Positions 22,614 through 32,416 of a stretch of DNA of 64,000 nt are shown in pieces (position 1 is the first letter of the stretch; each line of letters starts with the position of its first letter). Origin of the DNA: Scleroderma bovista. Taxonomy: Eukaryota; Basidiomycota; Agaricomycetes; Boletales; Sclerodermataceae. The stretch is taken from NCBI GenBank assembly GCA_037178675.1, contig JAYMGJ010000300.1:169883-233882 (forward strand), in the 5' to 3' direction. Under the pieces are notes generated by a model. That model searched no databases, was not told the origin of the DNA, and saw nothing but the letters and a program-made list of their open reading frames with translations. The position numbers were made by a program, and so were the translations under genes.

Positions 22614-22925
22614 CGTAGACGCGACTGTCAAATAAGGTGAAAGGGAATAACGATGGTCGGGTAGTAGTAGTACGTGTTTGTCGCTGTATATGTTTAGCCC
22701 CTAAGTAGTACCTCAGACAAAGAACAGTACGATCAGACGTATACCAAACATTCTCGCTACTTAGAAACCTGATACGGTGGAATTAATTAGCGCACTTGAT
22801 GTGACAAAGTCCTAAAGCACAGGCTCACATCACTCCTTCGATCTGCGCTCCTATTGGGAAACCTCGTGGAACCTGGTTGGCCTCAAGGTCGCGGCGGGGC
22901 GTGGGGTTGGTTGCTTCACGCATCC
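22614..22925. other. Intergenic region between divergent genes
   Basis: About 310 bp lie between the exportin-2 start and the first ATG of the RBR reading frame. It should contain the exportin promoter; no factor site was recognised. Confidence 0.35.
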
Positions 22926-24280
22926 ATGATGAGTACTACTATTCAACTCCAGAGCCTAGCACCACCGCTGCACGCTCCCTTCTTCGCCAGAAAAGCAGAG
23001 TCTGACTGCGAGTTCCCGCTCGGAAAGCAGTTGAAGGCAAGTGTTTATTTGTCCAGATATGCCGAGCCGCCAGGGATCTCATACCTGGAGGGCACGCAGC
23101 ACTGCATTTCTGGTGAATCAAAGGACGAAATGCCCAAAAACATCGGTCGAATGATGCAAGGCTCCGTCGTCGCGTTTACTGGAGGCTTAGACATTTTGGA
23201 TCTTACTACTGGCTTCGAATTGTGTACTCTTCTCATCGAGAACCTTCCCAGCGACATACAAGATGCTGAATTGCGTTCCTTGTTCATGGAACAGGATCTG
23301 GAGGTCGATCACTTCTATCTTGTTGGTATCGAGGAGACCGGCAAGGGAATGCTGGAGGCCAAACTGGTCACAGATAAGCAATCTGCGGAAATACTGGTCT
23401 CTACGTCAGGTGGTCTCAAATTAAGGGGCTCTACATTGAAGGTTGAAAGGTCGACCGCTGGGGTGGTTGGGGGCATGGCTCCATACGGTGCGATGACCTT
23501 GACCGTAGTATGGCATCCCTTCACTGCGAAATGCTCTGGAAAAGCACCCTCTCGGGAAAAGGTCCATTTGGGGGGGAAATCTCTCGGGACAGAACAAGTA
23601 TGCCCAATTTGCTATGACAGCATTTCGAACGCCTTTCGACTGAACTGTGGACACACCTATTGTTCCGCATGTCTACGTCACTTTCTGGACTCTGCTGTGG
23701 ATATAAATCAATTTCCCTTGACATGCGTTGCCGACGATGGCCACTGTCAAGTCCCTGTAACCATCTCCACCATTCAACAGTTTCTCGCTCCAGCATCCTT
23801 TGAGCTGCTGCTCAAGGCCGCATTTAACTTCTACGTTTCCCAGCGTCCGACGGAGTTCAAGTTCTGCAGGACACCAGACTGCACACAGATCTATCGCTCC
23901 ACATCCCAAGATGCTGCGATGAAACTCCGTTGTCCATCTTGCTCCAAAGAGGTTTGCTCGGCATGTGGTGATGAACCTCATGAAGGGTCGACATGTGATG
24001 AATTCAAGAGACGCAAAGCCGAAGAAGAGCAGACAGATGCCTGGGTAGTTGCCCAAGGGAACGTGTCAAGAAGTGCCCGCATTGCAAAGTGATAATAGAG
24101 AAAGAAGGAGGGTGCAATCGCGTAGATTGTCGGTTGGTATCGTGATCCCACGCAGGTGTTTCATGGTGCTGACGAGATTATAGCTGTGGTGCCTCTATCT
24201 GCTGGAAATGCTTGGGAGTTTTCACCACCAATACCATATACCCACACCTGCAGCAAGTGCATCAAGGCTACTATGATTAG
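22926..24280 (+). pseudogene. RBR-type E3 ubiquitin ligase, truncated and frameshifted
   Basis: RBR ligases pass ubiquitin through a cysteine in RING2. The frame from the ATG at 22926 runs to 24092. It contains an RRM-like segment (LLIENLPSDIQDAELRSLF), RING1 (CPICYDSISNAFRLNCGHTY, CSACLRHFL) and the IBR (FCRTPDCTQIY, LRCPSCSKEVCSACG, HEGSTC). At about 24055-24065 the frame slips by one base; the correct frame then gives KKCPHCKVIIEKEGGCNRVDC, whose last cysteine is the expected catalytic one. A short intron (24133-24183) joins it to CGASICWKCLGVF and the end at 24280. So everything downstream of the slip is well conserved and only one lesion separates it from an open gene. The N-terminal CCCH/RRM repeats of full-length relatives are not found. 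A sequencing error is possible. Confidence 0.7.
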
Positions 24281-24639
24281 CCCGGGTCTCTACTCGCATG
24301 AATCGCTAGGACGAGATACATAGATGATCATGGGCGGTACGTAATCAACAGCGAACAACTTGTTGCAGGGGACTGTACAGTTTATGTAAATCCTGTGGAT
24401 TGTAAATAGCGGTTATGGACTCTTGGATCTGGTGGCACTATAGCCTGGGACTTCCAGTCTGTGCAGGTCCATCAAACTGCACATGGTCTAAGCAGTCAAG
24501 ACTTGTCGCATATTCACTACGGGGCAAAGCACAAGCTGAAATGAACTAGAGCCACCTAGGTACTTAAATTGTCTGAGCAGAGACCAGATTGAGGGCAAAA
24601 ATACAGTGGCTCTGATTCGGAAAAGAACTCATCAACTAC
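24281..24639. other. Intergenic, nothing recognised
   Basis: No motif-bearing ORF on either strand between the RBR end and the F-box-like fragment. Confidence 0.3.
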
Positions 24640-25330
24640 GTTGGGGAAGTAAATACTTCCAAGTTGCAGTGCCTTTCCAGTAATGCATAGTAGGTTGAAG
24701 GTAACCCCATTTCACCTTCCCGGAAGCGGGGCAGCCTCACGCGTAACCGTGGTAGACCTGATTCCTGTCGACTTCCGGGCCACTTTACGATAGGATCGTT
24801 ACTACTACCAAGCTCCCAACGTTCCAGCCACTGGTAATTGAGACCATACAGGGTTACAGTTTCGAGCTTTAGCCATTGGTCTATGGGAGGTCGCCTTTCA
24901 AAGGCCCCGGGTCCGTGAATACCAGCCATAAAGAAAGAAGTCTCCTGTGCCGATAAGTGTACTTGGGGTACCCCTGGAAATGCACGACACAGAGACTCGG
25001 CACCCTGATCGTCGACTCGATAGGAGAATAAAAGAGATAGATCATAAGTAATGCGTAGAACTGGTCATATACCACATGTATGGGATAATACCAATCCTCA
25101 AACCAAATGTCCAGTAAAGCCTTATGGCTCCTCTTCAATTGCTCCTTCAATCCCTTCTCGCCCTGGTCCGGTGTCACCTTGATGGAAGTCCAGAAGCTGG
25201 GATTGTTCCAGACTATAGGGAGGCTCAGAGTAGTCGCAGTCGCAGTCGCGGCGGTAGAACTATACCTGTGGGCCAGTTAGGACCTATCGGAGTTTGAAAC
25301 CTAACCTACCGGACCGCTCGGCCCGCTGAA
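24640..25330 (-). pseudogene. Fragment resembling an F-box/LRR protein
   Basis: On the minus strand the reading NPSFWTSIKV, GLKEQLKRSHKALLDIWFE, followed in another frame by DQWLKLETVTLYGLNYQWLE, resembles the region just after the F-box in agaric F-box/LRR proteins (tryptophan after serine-phenylalanine, then a polar helix and a LLDI strand). No F-box itself and no continuous frame are seen, so this is probably a remnant. Assignment is tentative. Confidence 0.35.
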
Positions 25331-25399
25331 AATAATTCTGCCTCTTACACCGCACTCAGCCAATGATCCCCACAGAATCAAGATGCACGGCGATTACCC

Positions 25400-25870
25400 A
25401 GATGGCAAATCAAGTACTGTAGCCACCACGACGGCCATGGCCAGCACCGCCAGGGACGACGACGACAGTGGTGACAGCAAGTAATTTTTTTTCTTCTTTT
25501 CATGCGGTGTCCTGACGACGACACAGCAGTAACAGCCGCGGCCACCAGCAACCTCAGCAATGACGACGGCCACGGCCAGCACCACCACCAACGATGACGA
25601 CGATGACGACGACAGTTGTGGCCACCACCACCAACGTCGACGACGGCACCACCAGTGACAGTGACGACGATGGCAGCAACAGCAAGTATTTTTCTTTCTT
25701 TCTTTCTTTCTTTACACCCGCAGCGTCTGGATGACGGTGGCAGCGATCGCCGTCAACGGTGCACACCACCAGCCCCAATGTCGACAAAGATGACCCCTCT
25801 CCGCATATTGATGCCAACGCGCCCAGCAGGCAAGCTTTTCTTTTCTTCTTTACACGCTCAGCGTCAATAG
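25400..25870. repeat. Triplet-rich low-complexity stretch (CAC/GAC)
   Basis: Degenerate runs of CCACCA, GACGAC and CAGCAC blocks alternate with a (TTTC)n tract at about 25690-25715. ORFs here are compositional artefacts. It marks the left edge of a roughly 7-kb gene-free block. Confidence 0.7.
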
Positions 25871-26849
25871 CCACCAACATCACCAATGCACCATTATGCC
25901 ATGACCAGCCCTGGCATGTTGATGTCAACATGCCCACTAAATTTCTTTTTTTTCCCTCAGTCACACCTTCATTTTGGATTGTTGTAGGGCTATACTCATG
26001 TAATTGTTTCATGCTGCCCTTATCCCAAATGCATTGTGTTTTGTTCCCTACTACCTGTGAGCTGGAATAGTAGAAATAGTCGAAAAGTAGTACAAAAAAT
26101 AGTATGGATAGTAAACAAGCCCACTAAAATGACTATTCTGGAGCACACATGCACCCACTGTCATTCAAAGGAGTGTGCCAGTTGCTGGAGCATTGGCAAA
26201 TGCCCACAGAAGACAGTACAGGGACACCTTTCAACCACATCAAATGGGGCTTTGTTCAAACTCATAGTTTTTAGTCCTTACTCTGTATCTGACTCAATGT
26301 ACTATTGTTCTTGCAAATATGAGTACCTACATTAGTTACCATGTTGCTTGGCCAGCAAGTTGCAACATGGTATAGAACACATTGCCTCCCTCTCGTGAGT
26401 CTCATCTCAACTCAAATTAACTTTTGTGCTCCTGAATTTATTTATTTAATTTTTTTCCCAGACCCACAAGTATAGCTCCAGTGCTGCAACTGACAGTTGC
26501 AGTTGCAGTTGCAGTCTCACATGACTTGCCATATTGAGGCATAGTGTATTATCTAATGTCGAAGGTTTGGTCGGAGTGCAAATATTCAGTATGAAAACTT
26601 TTGAGTAGGATTGACTACCAAATAATGCTAATAAGTTGTGTACAAAAAAGTGCTTAATAGAAAGGGAGAATGCATGAGTGTGTACCATTGAAATGGAGCA
26701 AATGAGGAGGCAAGATGGAGCCAAAATGAGACAACCCTAAGGGACAAGCCCAGAACTATCATGCAAGCTCTGAGGAGGGATAGGACATCAGCAAGGTGAC
26801 AATTGGTCTTAACTCTCTTACAGCGTCTGGATTGTCTGGAATCAGATAG
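25871..26849. other. Gene-free AT-rich stretch
   Basis: Nothing coding was recognised. It contains a short (TTGCAG)n-like run near 26495. Confidence 0.35.
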
Positions 26850-27470
26850 TTAAGATGGATAAGTCAGATAAGTCAGTCAAGCCATTCCAGACCATCAGAC
26901 CAGGGTGTCTGCTGAAACCAGATGGCCAGACCACCAGACCAGTCAGACCAGTCAGACCAGCCAGAGCCAGCCAGTCCAGTCAGTCAGTCAGACAGTCCAG
27001 ACCACTCCAGACCAGTCAGAGGACCCAGACAGTAAGTCAGTCAGAGAGTTAAGACAATCCAGACCAGTCAGACCAGTCAGACCACCCAGGCAGTAAGTCA
27101 GTCAGAGAGTTAAGACAATCCAAACCAGTCAGACCAGTCAGACCACTCAGGCAGTAAGTCAGTCAGTCAGTTAAGACCATCCAGACCTGTCAGACCTGTC
27201 AGACCACCCAGATTGTAAGTCAGTCAGACAGTCAAGACAGTCCAGACCATCCAGACCACCCAGCCCAATCAGATCACCCAGACTGTCAGACCTGTCAGGC
27301 CCCTTAGATAGTAAGTTGGTCAGACAGTTAAGACAATCCAGACCAACCAGACCAGTCAGGCCACCCAGACAAGTCACATCAGTAAGACTGGCCAGACAAT
27401 TCAGAGACTCAGACCAGTCAGACCAATTAGACTATTAAGATTAGCCAGACCAGCCAGGCCATTAGCTGTA
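26850..27470 (+). repeat. Satellite array, unit GACCAGTCA, 61-bp higher-order repeat
   Basis: The basic unit is about 9 bp (GACCAGTCA). From about 27029 it is organised into a higher-order unit of about 61 bp that starts AGTAAGTCAGTCAG, contains GTTAAGAC and CCAGACC, and repeats near 27029, 27090, 27151 and 27212. Reading frames through it are Pro-Val-Arg/Gln-Ser artefacts. The same family occurs in reverse orientation at 31570-32370. Confidence 0.85.
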
Positions 27471-27599
27471 TCCATCTGTATTCTTTTGCCACTTAATTTA
27501 TTCAATATTCATGCTAATAAATTTATATTAATTCTGAACAAAAAAACACTAGTACAACAAATATATATTATATACAAATAGGGGGGCATCATCAAGCTG

Positions 27600-28000
27600 G
27601 GGCTGGGGGACACAGGGCACGCATTGTTGTGGTCACCAGACGATGCTGGGCTGGGAGAATGCCATTGTCATCTTCGGGCAATGTGCTGGCAAATCATCAG
27701 CAAAACCCTAAGTTGCTGTGCCAAGCTGTGCAAAGCTGTACAGTTGGCTACAGTTCCCACAGTGATACAGATAGGTCCCCATTTGTACAGCACGGTGACA
27801 GCACTGTGACAGTGCTGTACAGACCATTACAGAATCTCGCGCGCTGTACATAGATTCGTACTGTATCTGCTGTCACACTCTGTATCACACTGTATCATTC
27901 TGTAGTCAAACTGGACAACCCTGTATTCAATTGTAGCTACTACATTGTAATTTACTAAATGCTAATTGGTTCCTTCAATGCTGTCCGCTGTAGCATTGTC
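27600..28000. repeat. Cluster of CTGTACAG-like palindromes
   Basis: Many copies of CTGT and ACAG, often forming CTGTACAG or CTGTnACAG palindromes, are packed between about 27690 and 27930. A second, smaller cluster is at 29630-29760. No ORF of interest. They may be subterminal repeats of a DNA transposon. Confidence 0.45.
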
Positions 28001-28079
28001 ATCATCCCCATTCTTTGTTGCTGTCATACCGCCGTGGCACTGGCCACATGCGCATTGTCGTTGTCATCGTTGTCAATGC

Positions 28080-29340
28080 TGGTAGTGGTGGTGGTCGTGC
28101 AGCAGCGTGCGTGCTGGTGCTGGGTCGTCGACACCAGTAGTGGTGGTGATCATGTCGCAACGTGTGTGCGTGTGGGCGCTGGGTCATCAACGCGAGTGGT
28201 GGTGGTGGTTGCACTGCAGCGTGCGTGCGTGCATTCGTGCATGCTGGTGCTGGGTCGTCGATGCCGGTAGTGGTGGTGGTCATGTTGCAATGTGTGTGCG
28301 TGTGGACGCTGGGTCGTCAACACAAGTGGAGGTGGTGATGGTAGTCTCATCGCAACGTGTGTACGTGCGGGTGCTGGGTCGTCAAAACGAGTGGTGGTGG
28401 TGGTCGTGCACGCTGGCGCTGGGTCGTCGACGCTGGTACTAGTGGTGGTGGTCGCGTCGCAACGTGAGTGTGTGCGGGTGTTGGGTCGTCAACACAATTG
28501 GTGGTGGTGGTGGTCACACTGCAGCATGTGTGCATGCTGGCACTGGGGTCGTCGCCCTCATCATCGTGGTGGTGATCGCGCCGTAGCATGCGTGCGTGCA
28601 TGCTTGCGCTGGGGTTGTTGCCGTTGACAGTAATGGTCGTGGTTGTGTCTCAACATGCGGGTGAGCAGGCGCTGGGTTGTCAACGCTAGTGGTGGTGGTG
28701 GTGGTCGCATCGCAACATGTGTGCATGGTGGCACTGGGGTCGTTGCCGTCGGTAGTGGTGGTGGTGGTCGCGTCACAACATGCGTGCAGGTGGGCGCTGG
28801 GTCGCCAACGCCAGTGGTGGGTGATGGTCGTGGTCATGTCGCAGCGTGTGGGCATGGGGGTGGGCACTGGGTCGTCAACGCCAGTGGTGGTGGTGGTGGT
28901 TGCGTCACATCCCTGCTGGCACTGGGGTCATCATCACTAGTCGTGGTCGTGGCCGTGGTTGTGCCACTGTGTGCATGCGTGCTGGACTGGGGTCATCGTC
29001 ATTGCCAGTCATGGTCATGGTCGCTTTGCAATGTGCGTGCATGCTGGCACTGGGGTCATTGAGACTGGTGGTGGCAGTGGTGGTGGTGGTGGTGGTGGTG
29101 GTAGATGTTGTTGTTGAGGTGGTGGCTGTTGTCGCCATCATTTGGTGTGGTAAAGAGGGTGGTAGTTGGCGCTGTGTTGGTGGTGGTCACAATGGTCGTC
29201 GTTGTGTGGTCGTCATCGCATTGTGGTGGTTGTGGTTGTGGTCAGTGTTTTGGTCTTGGTTGTGGTGTTGTCGTCATCGCATTGTGGTGCCAGTCTCGGA
29301 GTCGGTCGGTGTAGGTGGCAGGGCTGTGTGGTGTATGTGG
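28080..29340 (+). repeat. Degenerate minisatellite (GTGGTGGT plus GCGCTGGGTCGTC)
   Basis: An irregular tandem array in which GTGGTGGTGGT alternates with TGCGTG and GCTGGGTCGTCAACG-like blocks, with a unit of roughly 55-75 bp. It fades into GTG/GTT triplets after about 29080. All long ORFs here (Cys/Trp/Val-rich or Thr/His-rich) are repeat shadows. Confidence 0.75.
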
Positions 29341-29939
29341 GGTGAGTGTCCATGCAACAGGCTGGTAATAAAAGTTGTAAAAATAAAAAAACATATGAGA
29401 GGGGGGAATGATTTGTGCTGTACGGGCATAGGTACACGCAGAGGTCCTGTAACAATAGTTAGTATACGAAACAAAACACAAAAAACATACCTGGAGGTGC
29501 GATTGTGCTGTGGTGGACAGCATCGTGCACGAACAGTGCAAATTAATTACAGTGGCGGAGTGGGGGAGAGCAGTGGGGGTGGGGTAAGTGATGGGACGGG
29601 ACTTAGTGAAATTTGTGAAAAAGTCAACATACTGTGACATGCTGTGTCAGTGCTGCGTTCCCATGGAACTGGGACCCTGTAGCAATGTATGCTGTAAGCG
29701 CTGTCACATTCTGTACTATTATGGTAATTACTGTAAGTGCTGTCCCGAAACAAGGGATTTGCTGATGTCATGCTGGGGATGGGAATGCGGGGAGTGTCAT
29801 CATTGCTGGGGCTGGTCATCATTGTCATGGTTGTTGACGCTGGTGGTGGTGGGGTCATTGTTGTTGTTGTCATTGGACGACGCTGGGACGGGGGTGGTTA
29901 TCATCGGTCTTTGTCCATTAGAGGCGACATAGGGGTAGT
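29341..29939. other. Gene-free stretch between minisatellites
   Basis: A short unique segment with CTGT/ACAG motifs near 29.7 kb; no supported gene. Confidence 0.35.
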
Positions 29940-30430
29940 CATTGTCGTCCATGGTCGTCCATCAGAGAGGATGGGCTGGGGGTTGTGGTCATCCATCAGA
30001 GATGATGGGCAGGGGGTCATCGTCATTGTTCATAAGAGAGGATGGGCTGGGGGTCGCCATCATTGTTGGATGGCGCTGGGATGGGGGTCGTGGTCATCTG
30101 TGGTCGTCCGTCAGAGACGATGGGCTGGGGGTCATTGTCCATGGTCATCCGTCAGAGAGGACGGGCTGGGGGTCGCCGTCGTCATTGGATGGCGCTGGGA
30201 TGGGGGTCGTGGTCGTCCATCAGAGATGACAGGTGGGGGGTCGCTGTTGTTGGACAACAACAGGATGGGGGTCCTGGGATGGGGGTTGTGGTTGTCCGTC
30301 AGAGAGGATGGGCTGGGGTTCGTCGTTGTCATTGGATGGCACTGGGATGGGGGTCATGGTCGTCTGTGATCATCCATCAGAGACAATGGGCGGGGGGTCA
30401 TCATTGTTGGACGACACTGGGGCTGTCGTG
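29940..30430 (+). repeat. Second minisatellite (CATCAGAGA/GATGGGCTGGGGGTC)
   Basis: About ten degenerate copies of a unit containing CATCAGAGAGGATGGG and CTGGGGGTCGT blocks, with spacing of about 45-70 bp. G-rich on the plus strand. Confidence 0.75.
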
Positions 30431-30649
30431 GTCGTGTGTTAGTGGCGGGTGCTGCATATGGTGGTACGTACCTGATAGCGAGTCGTGGTCGACGTGTTGT
30501 TATCGTCATGGTTGAATGGGAGACGGAGGTGACGCGGGACTTATGTAGAGAATATTTGGAGTTGTTGTGACATGATTTGTAATCACAACAACTCCAATTT
30601 TTTTTCTAAGTCCTGCGTTCCATACACTAAGGTAAGTACTTCAAACCCC

Positions 30650-31060
30650 ATCTACCACTACTGACAACGACCACCCACAGCACCCGCAGCACCCGCAGCG
30701 ACAACGACGACCAGTGTCATCATTGACAATGACAATGCCACGGTGACCACACCAGCCCCAGCGTTGTAGCTGTTGACGACACCACCACCGCCAGCAACAC
30801 CCTCAACGTTGTCGACATGGCCACCAACATCAACAACATCAACGACGACAACAGCATCATCGACCACCAATGCGACGACAACGGCCAACAATGCGACCAC
30901 CACCCAACTGCATCAACGACAACCATCACTGACATCGACAACGCAAGACACTGGCCACCACCACACTGGCCCACCAATGCGACAATGGTGATGACACTGA
31001 CCCACTACCACCCACCACCCCTGCATTGATGATCACATGATGACGGTGGTGGTGGTGGTG
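30650..31060. repeat. Triplet-rich low-complexity stretch (CAC/AAC/GAC)
   Basis: Degenerate CCACC, AACAAC and GACGAC runs similar to 25400-25870, ending in a GGTGGTGGTGG run. No gene. Confidence 0.65.
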
Positions 31061-31569
31061 GTGCAATTTATTTAGTATAGTATCTAGTCTATGTCATACC
31101 TTGATACAATAAAAAAATGTTTGCTTTAATGGCTCTTTTTTTTGTATTGATGGTGTTATTGCTACTATACTACTGACACTGGATTGACCCAGTGTGCATG
31201 TGGACAAATTTGGTGGTAGGCAGGGGTGAATGGGTATTAATTTGTTTCTATCCTCTGCATTTGATGCAGAGGGCACTCTAGCTAAAGGTGTACAGGTCAG
31301 CCAAATATTAAATACAATAAAATAATTCATAGTGGAGGAGGAGGGCCACTAGATTAGGTTTCAAACTCCACTAGGACCTAACACCCATACACCTTTAATT
31401 GACTGCCAGCATCACTGTTGACAACCATGGTGGCAACCTGCACCCCTAGGTGATGATGACCCATGCCTAAATGACAACAGAGACCCCTAACAATTATAGA
31501 TTAATGAATATATTGTTACACTATTGCTTGTTCTTGAGACATAACAACAATGATTGACTATTAGGTGTG
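31061..31569. other. AT-rich gene-free stretch
   Basis: Noth­ing coding recognised between the triplet tract and the right satellite array. Confidence 0.35.
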
Positions 31570-32370
31570 TCTGTTAATTACATTTTCTGATTGGTCTGAA
31601 TGGTCTTAACTGTCTTACTAACTTACTGGCTGGGGTGTCTGGCCGCTATGACTCATGGACAGTCTGACAGTCTGGGTGGTCTAAACTTTCTGAGTGACTT
31701 ATTATCTGGGGGCCCTGATTGTGCTGGTTACTCTGAATGGTCTTATCTATCTGACAACCTTACTAGCTGGAGAGTCTGACTGGTATGACATGTCTGGCAG
31801 GGGCTTAAATGGTTGACTGGTCTGACTACCTGGTGGGTCTGACCACTGACCACTCTGACTGGTCTGCAGAAGTCTGAAGTGTCTGATTGCTCTGATTGCT
31901 CTGCCTGATCTGACTGCCTAGGAGGTCTGACAACTCTGATTGCTCTGGAGTGGCCTGAAGTATCTGACTGGCCTGACTGCCTGAAGGGTCTGATCACTCT
32001 GACTGTTCTGACTGGTCTGGATTGGCCTGAAATATGTGACTGGTTGGACTGTCTGGTGGGTCTAACCAGTCTGACTGGTCTGGGGGGTGGTCTGAAGTGT
32101 CTGACTGGCCTGACTGTCTGGGGGGTCTGATTGGTCTGATTTTTCTAACTGGTCTAGGGTAGTCTGAAGTGTCTGACTGCTCTGACTGCTCTGGATTGGC
32201 CTGAACTATCTGACTGACCTGGCTGTCTGGTGGGTCTGACCACTCTGACCACTCTGACTGGTCTGACACAGTCTGAAGTGTCTGACTGGCCTGACTGTCT
32301 GGGGAATCTGACTGGTCTGGAGTGGCCTGAAGTGTCTGACTGGCCTAACTGTCTGGAGGGTCTGAATATC
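31570..32370 (-). repeat. Satellite array, reverse orientation
   Basis: The reverse complement of the 26850-27470 family (GGTCTGACTGGTCTG on the plus strand), including the GTCTTAAC and ACTTACT landmarks of the higher-order unit near 31600-31640. The array ends about 50 bp from the truncated end of gypsy element A. Confidence 0.85.
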
Positions 32371-32416
32371 AGGGAAATTTTGAGGGAAAGATAATCTATT
32401 ATAATCATCAAAGGGG

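Noticed and set aside
22854..22925. Upstream extension of the RBR reading frame
   Set aside because: It starts at TTG; the first ATG is at 22926 and the extension has no family similarity.
26855..27377. Pro-Val-Arg and Gln-Ser repeat peptides as a repeat protein
   Set aside because: The same satellite gives similar peptides in all frames and in the inverted array; composition alone explains them.
26850..27470. CRISPR-like array
   Set aside because: Repeats are contiguous with no unique spacers, and the sequence is fungal nuclear DNA.
28080..30430. Long ORFs of Val/Trp/Cys-rich or Thr/His-rich composition on both strands
   Set aside because: They are translations of GTG/CAC minisatellites in several frames at once, with no motif and no splice structure.
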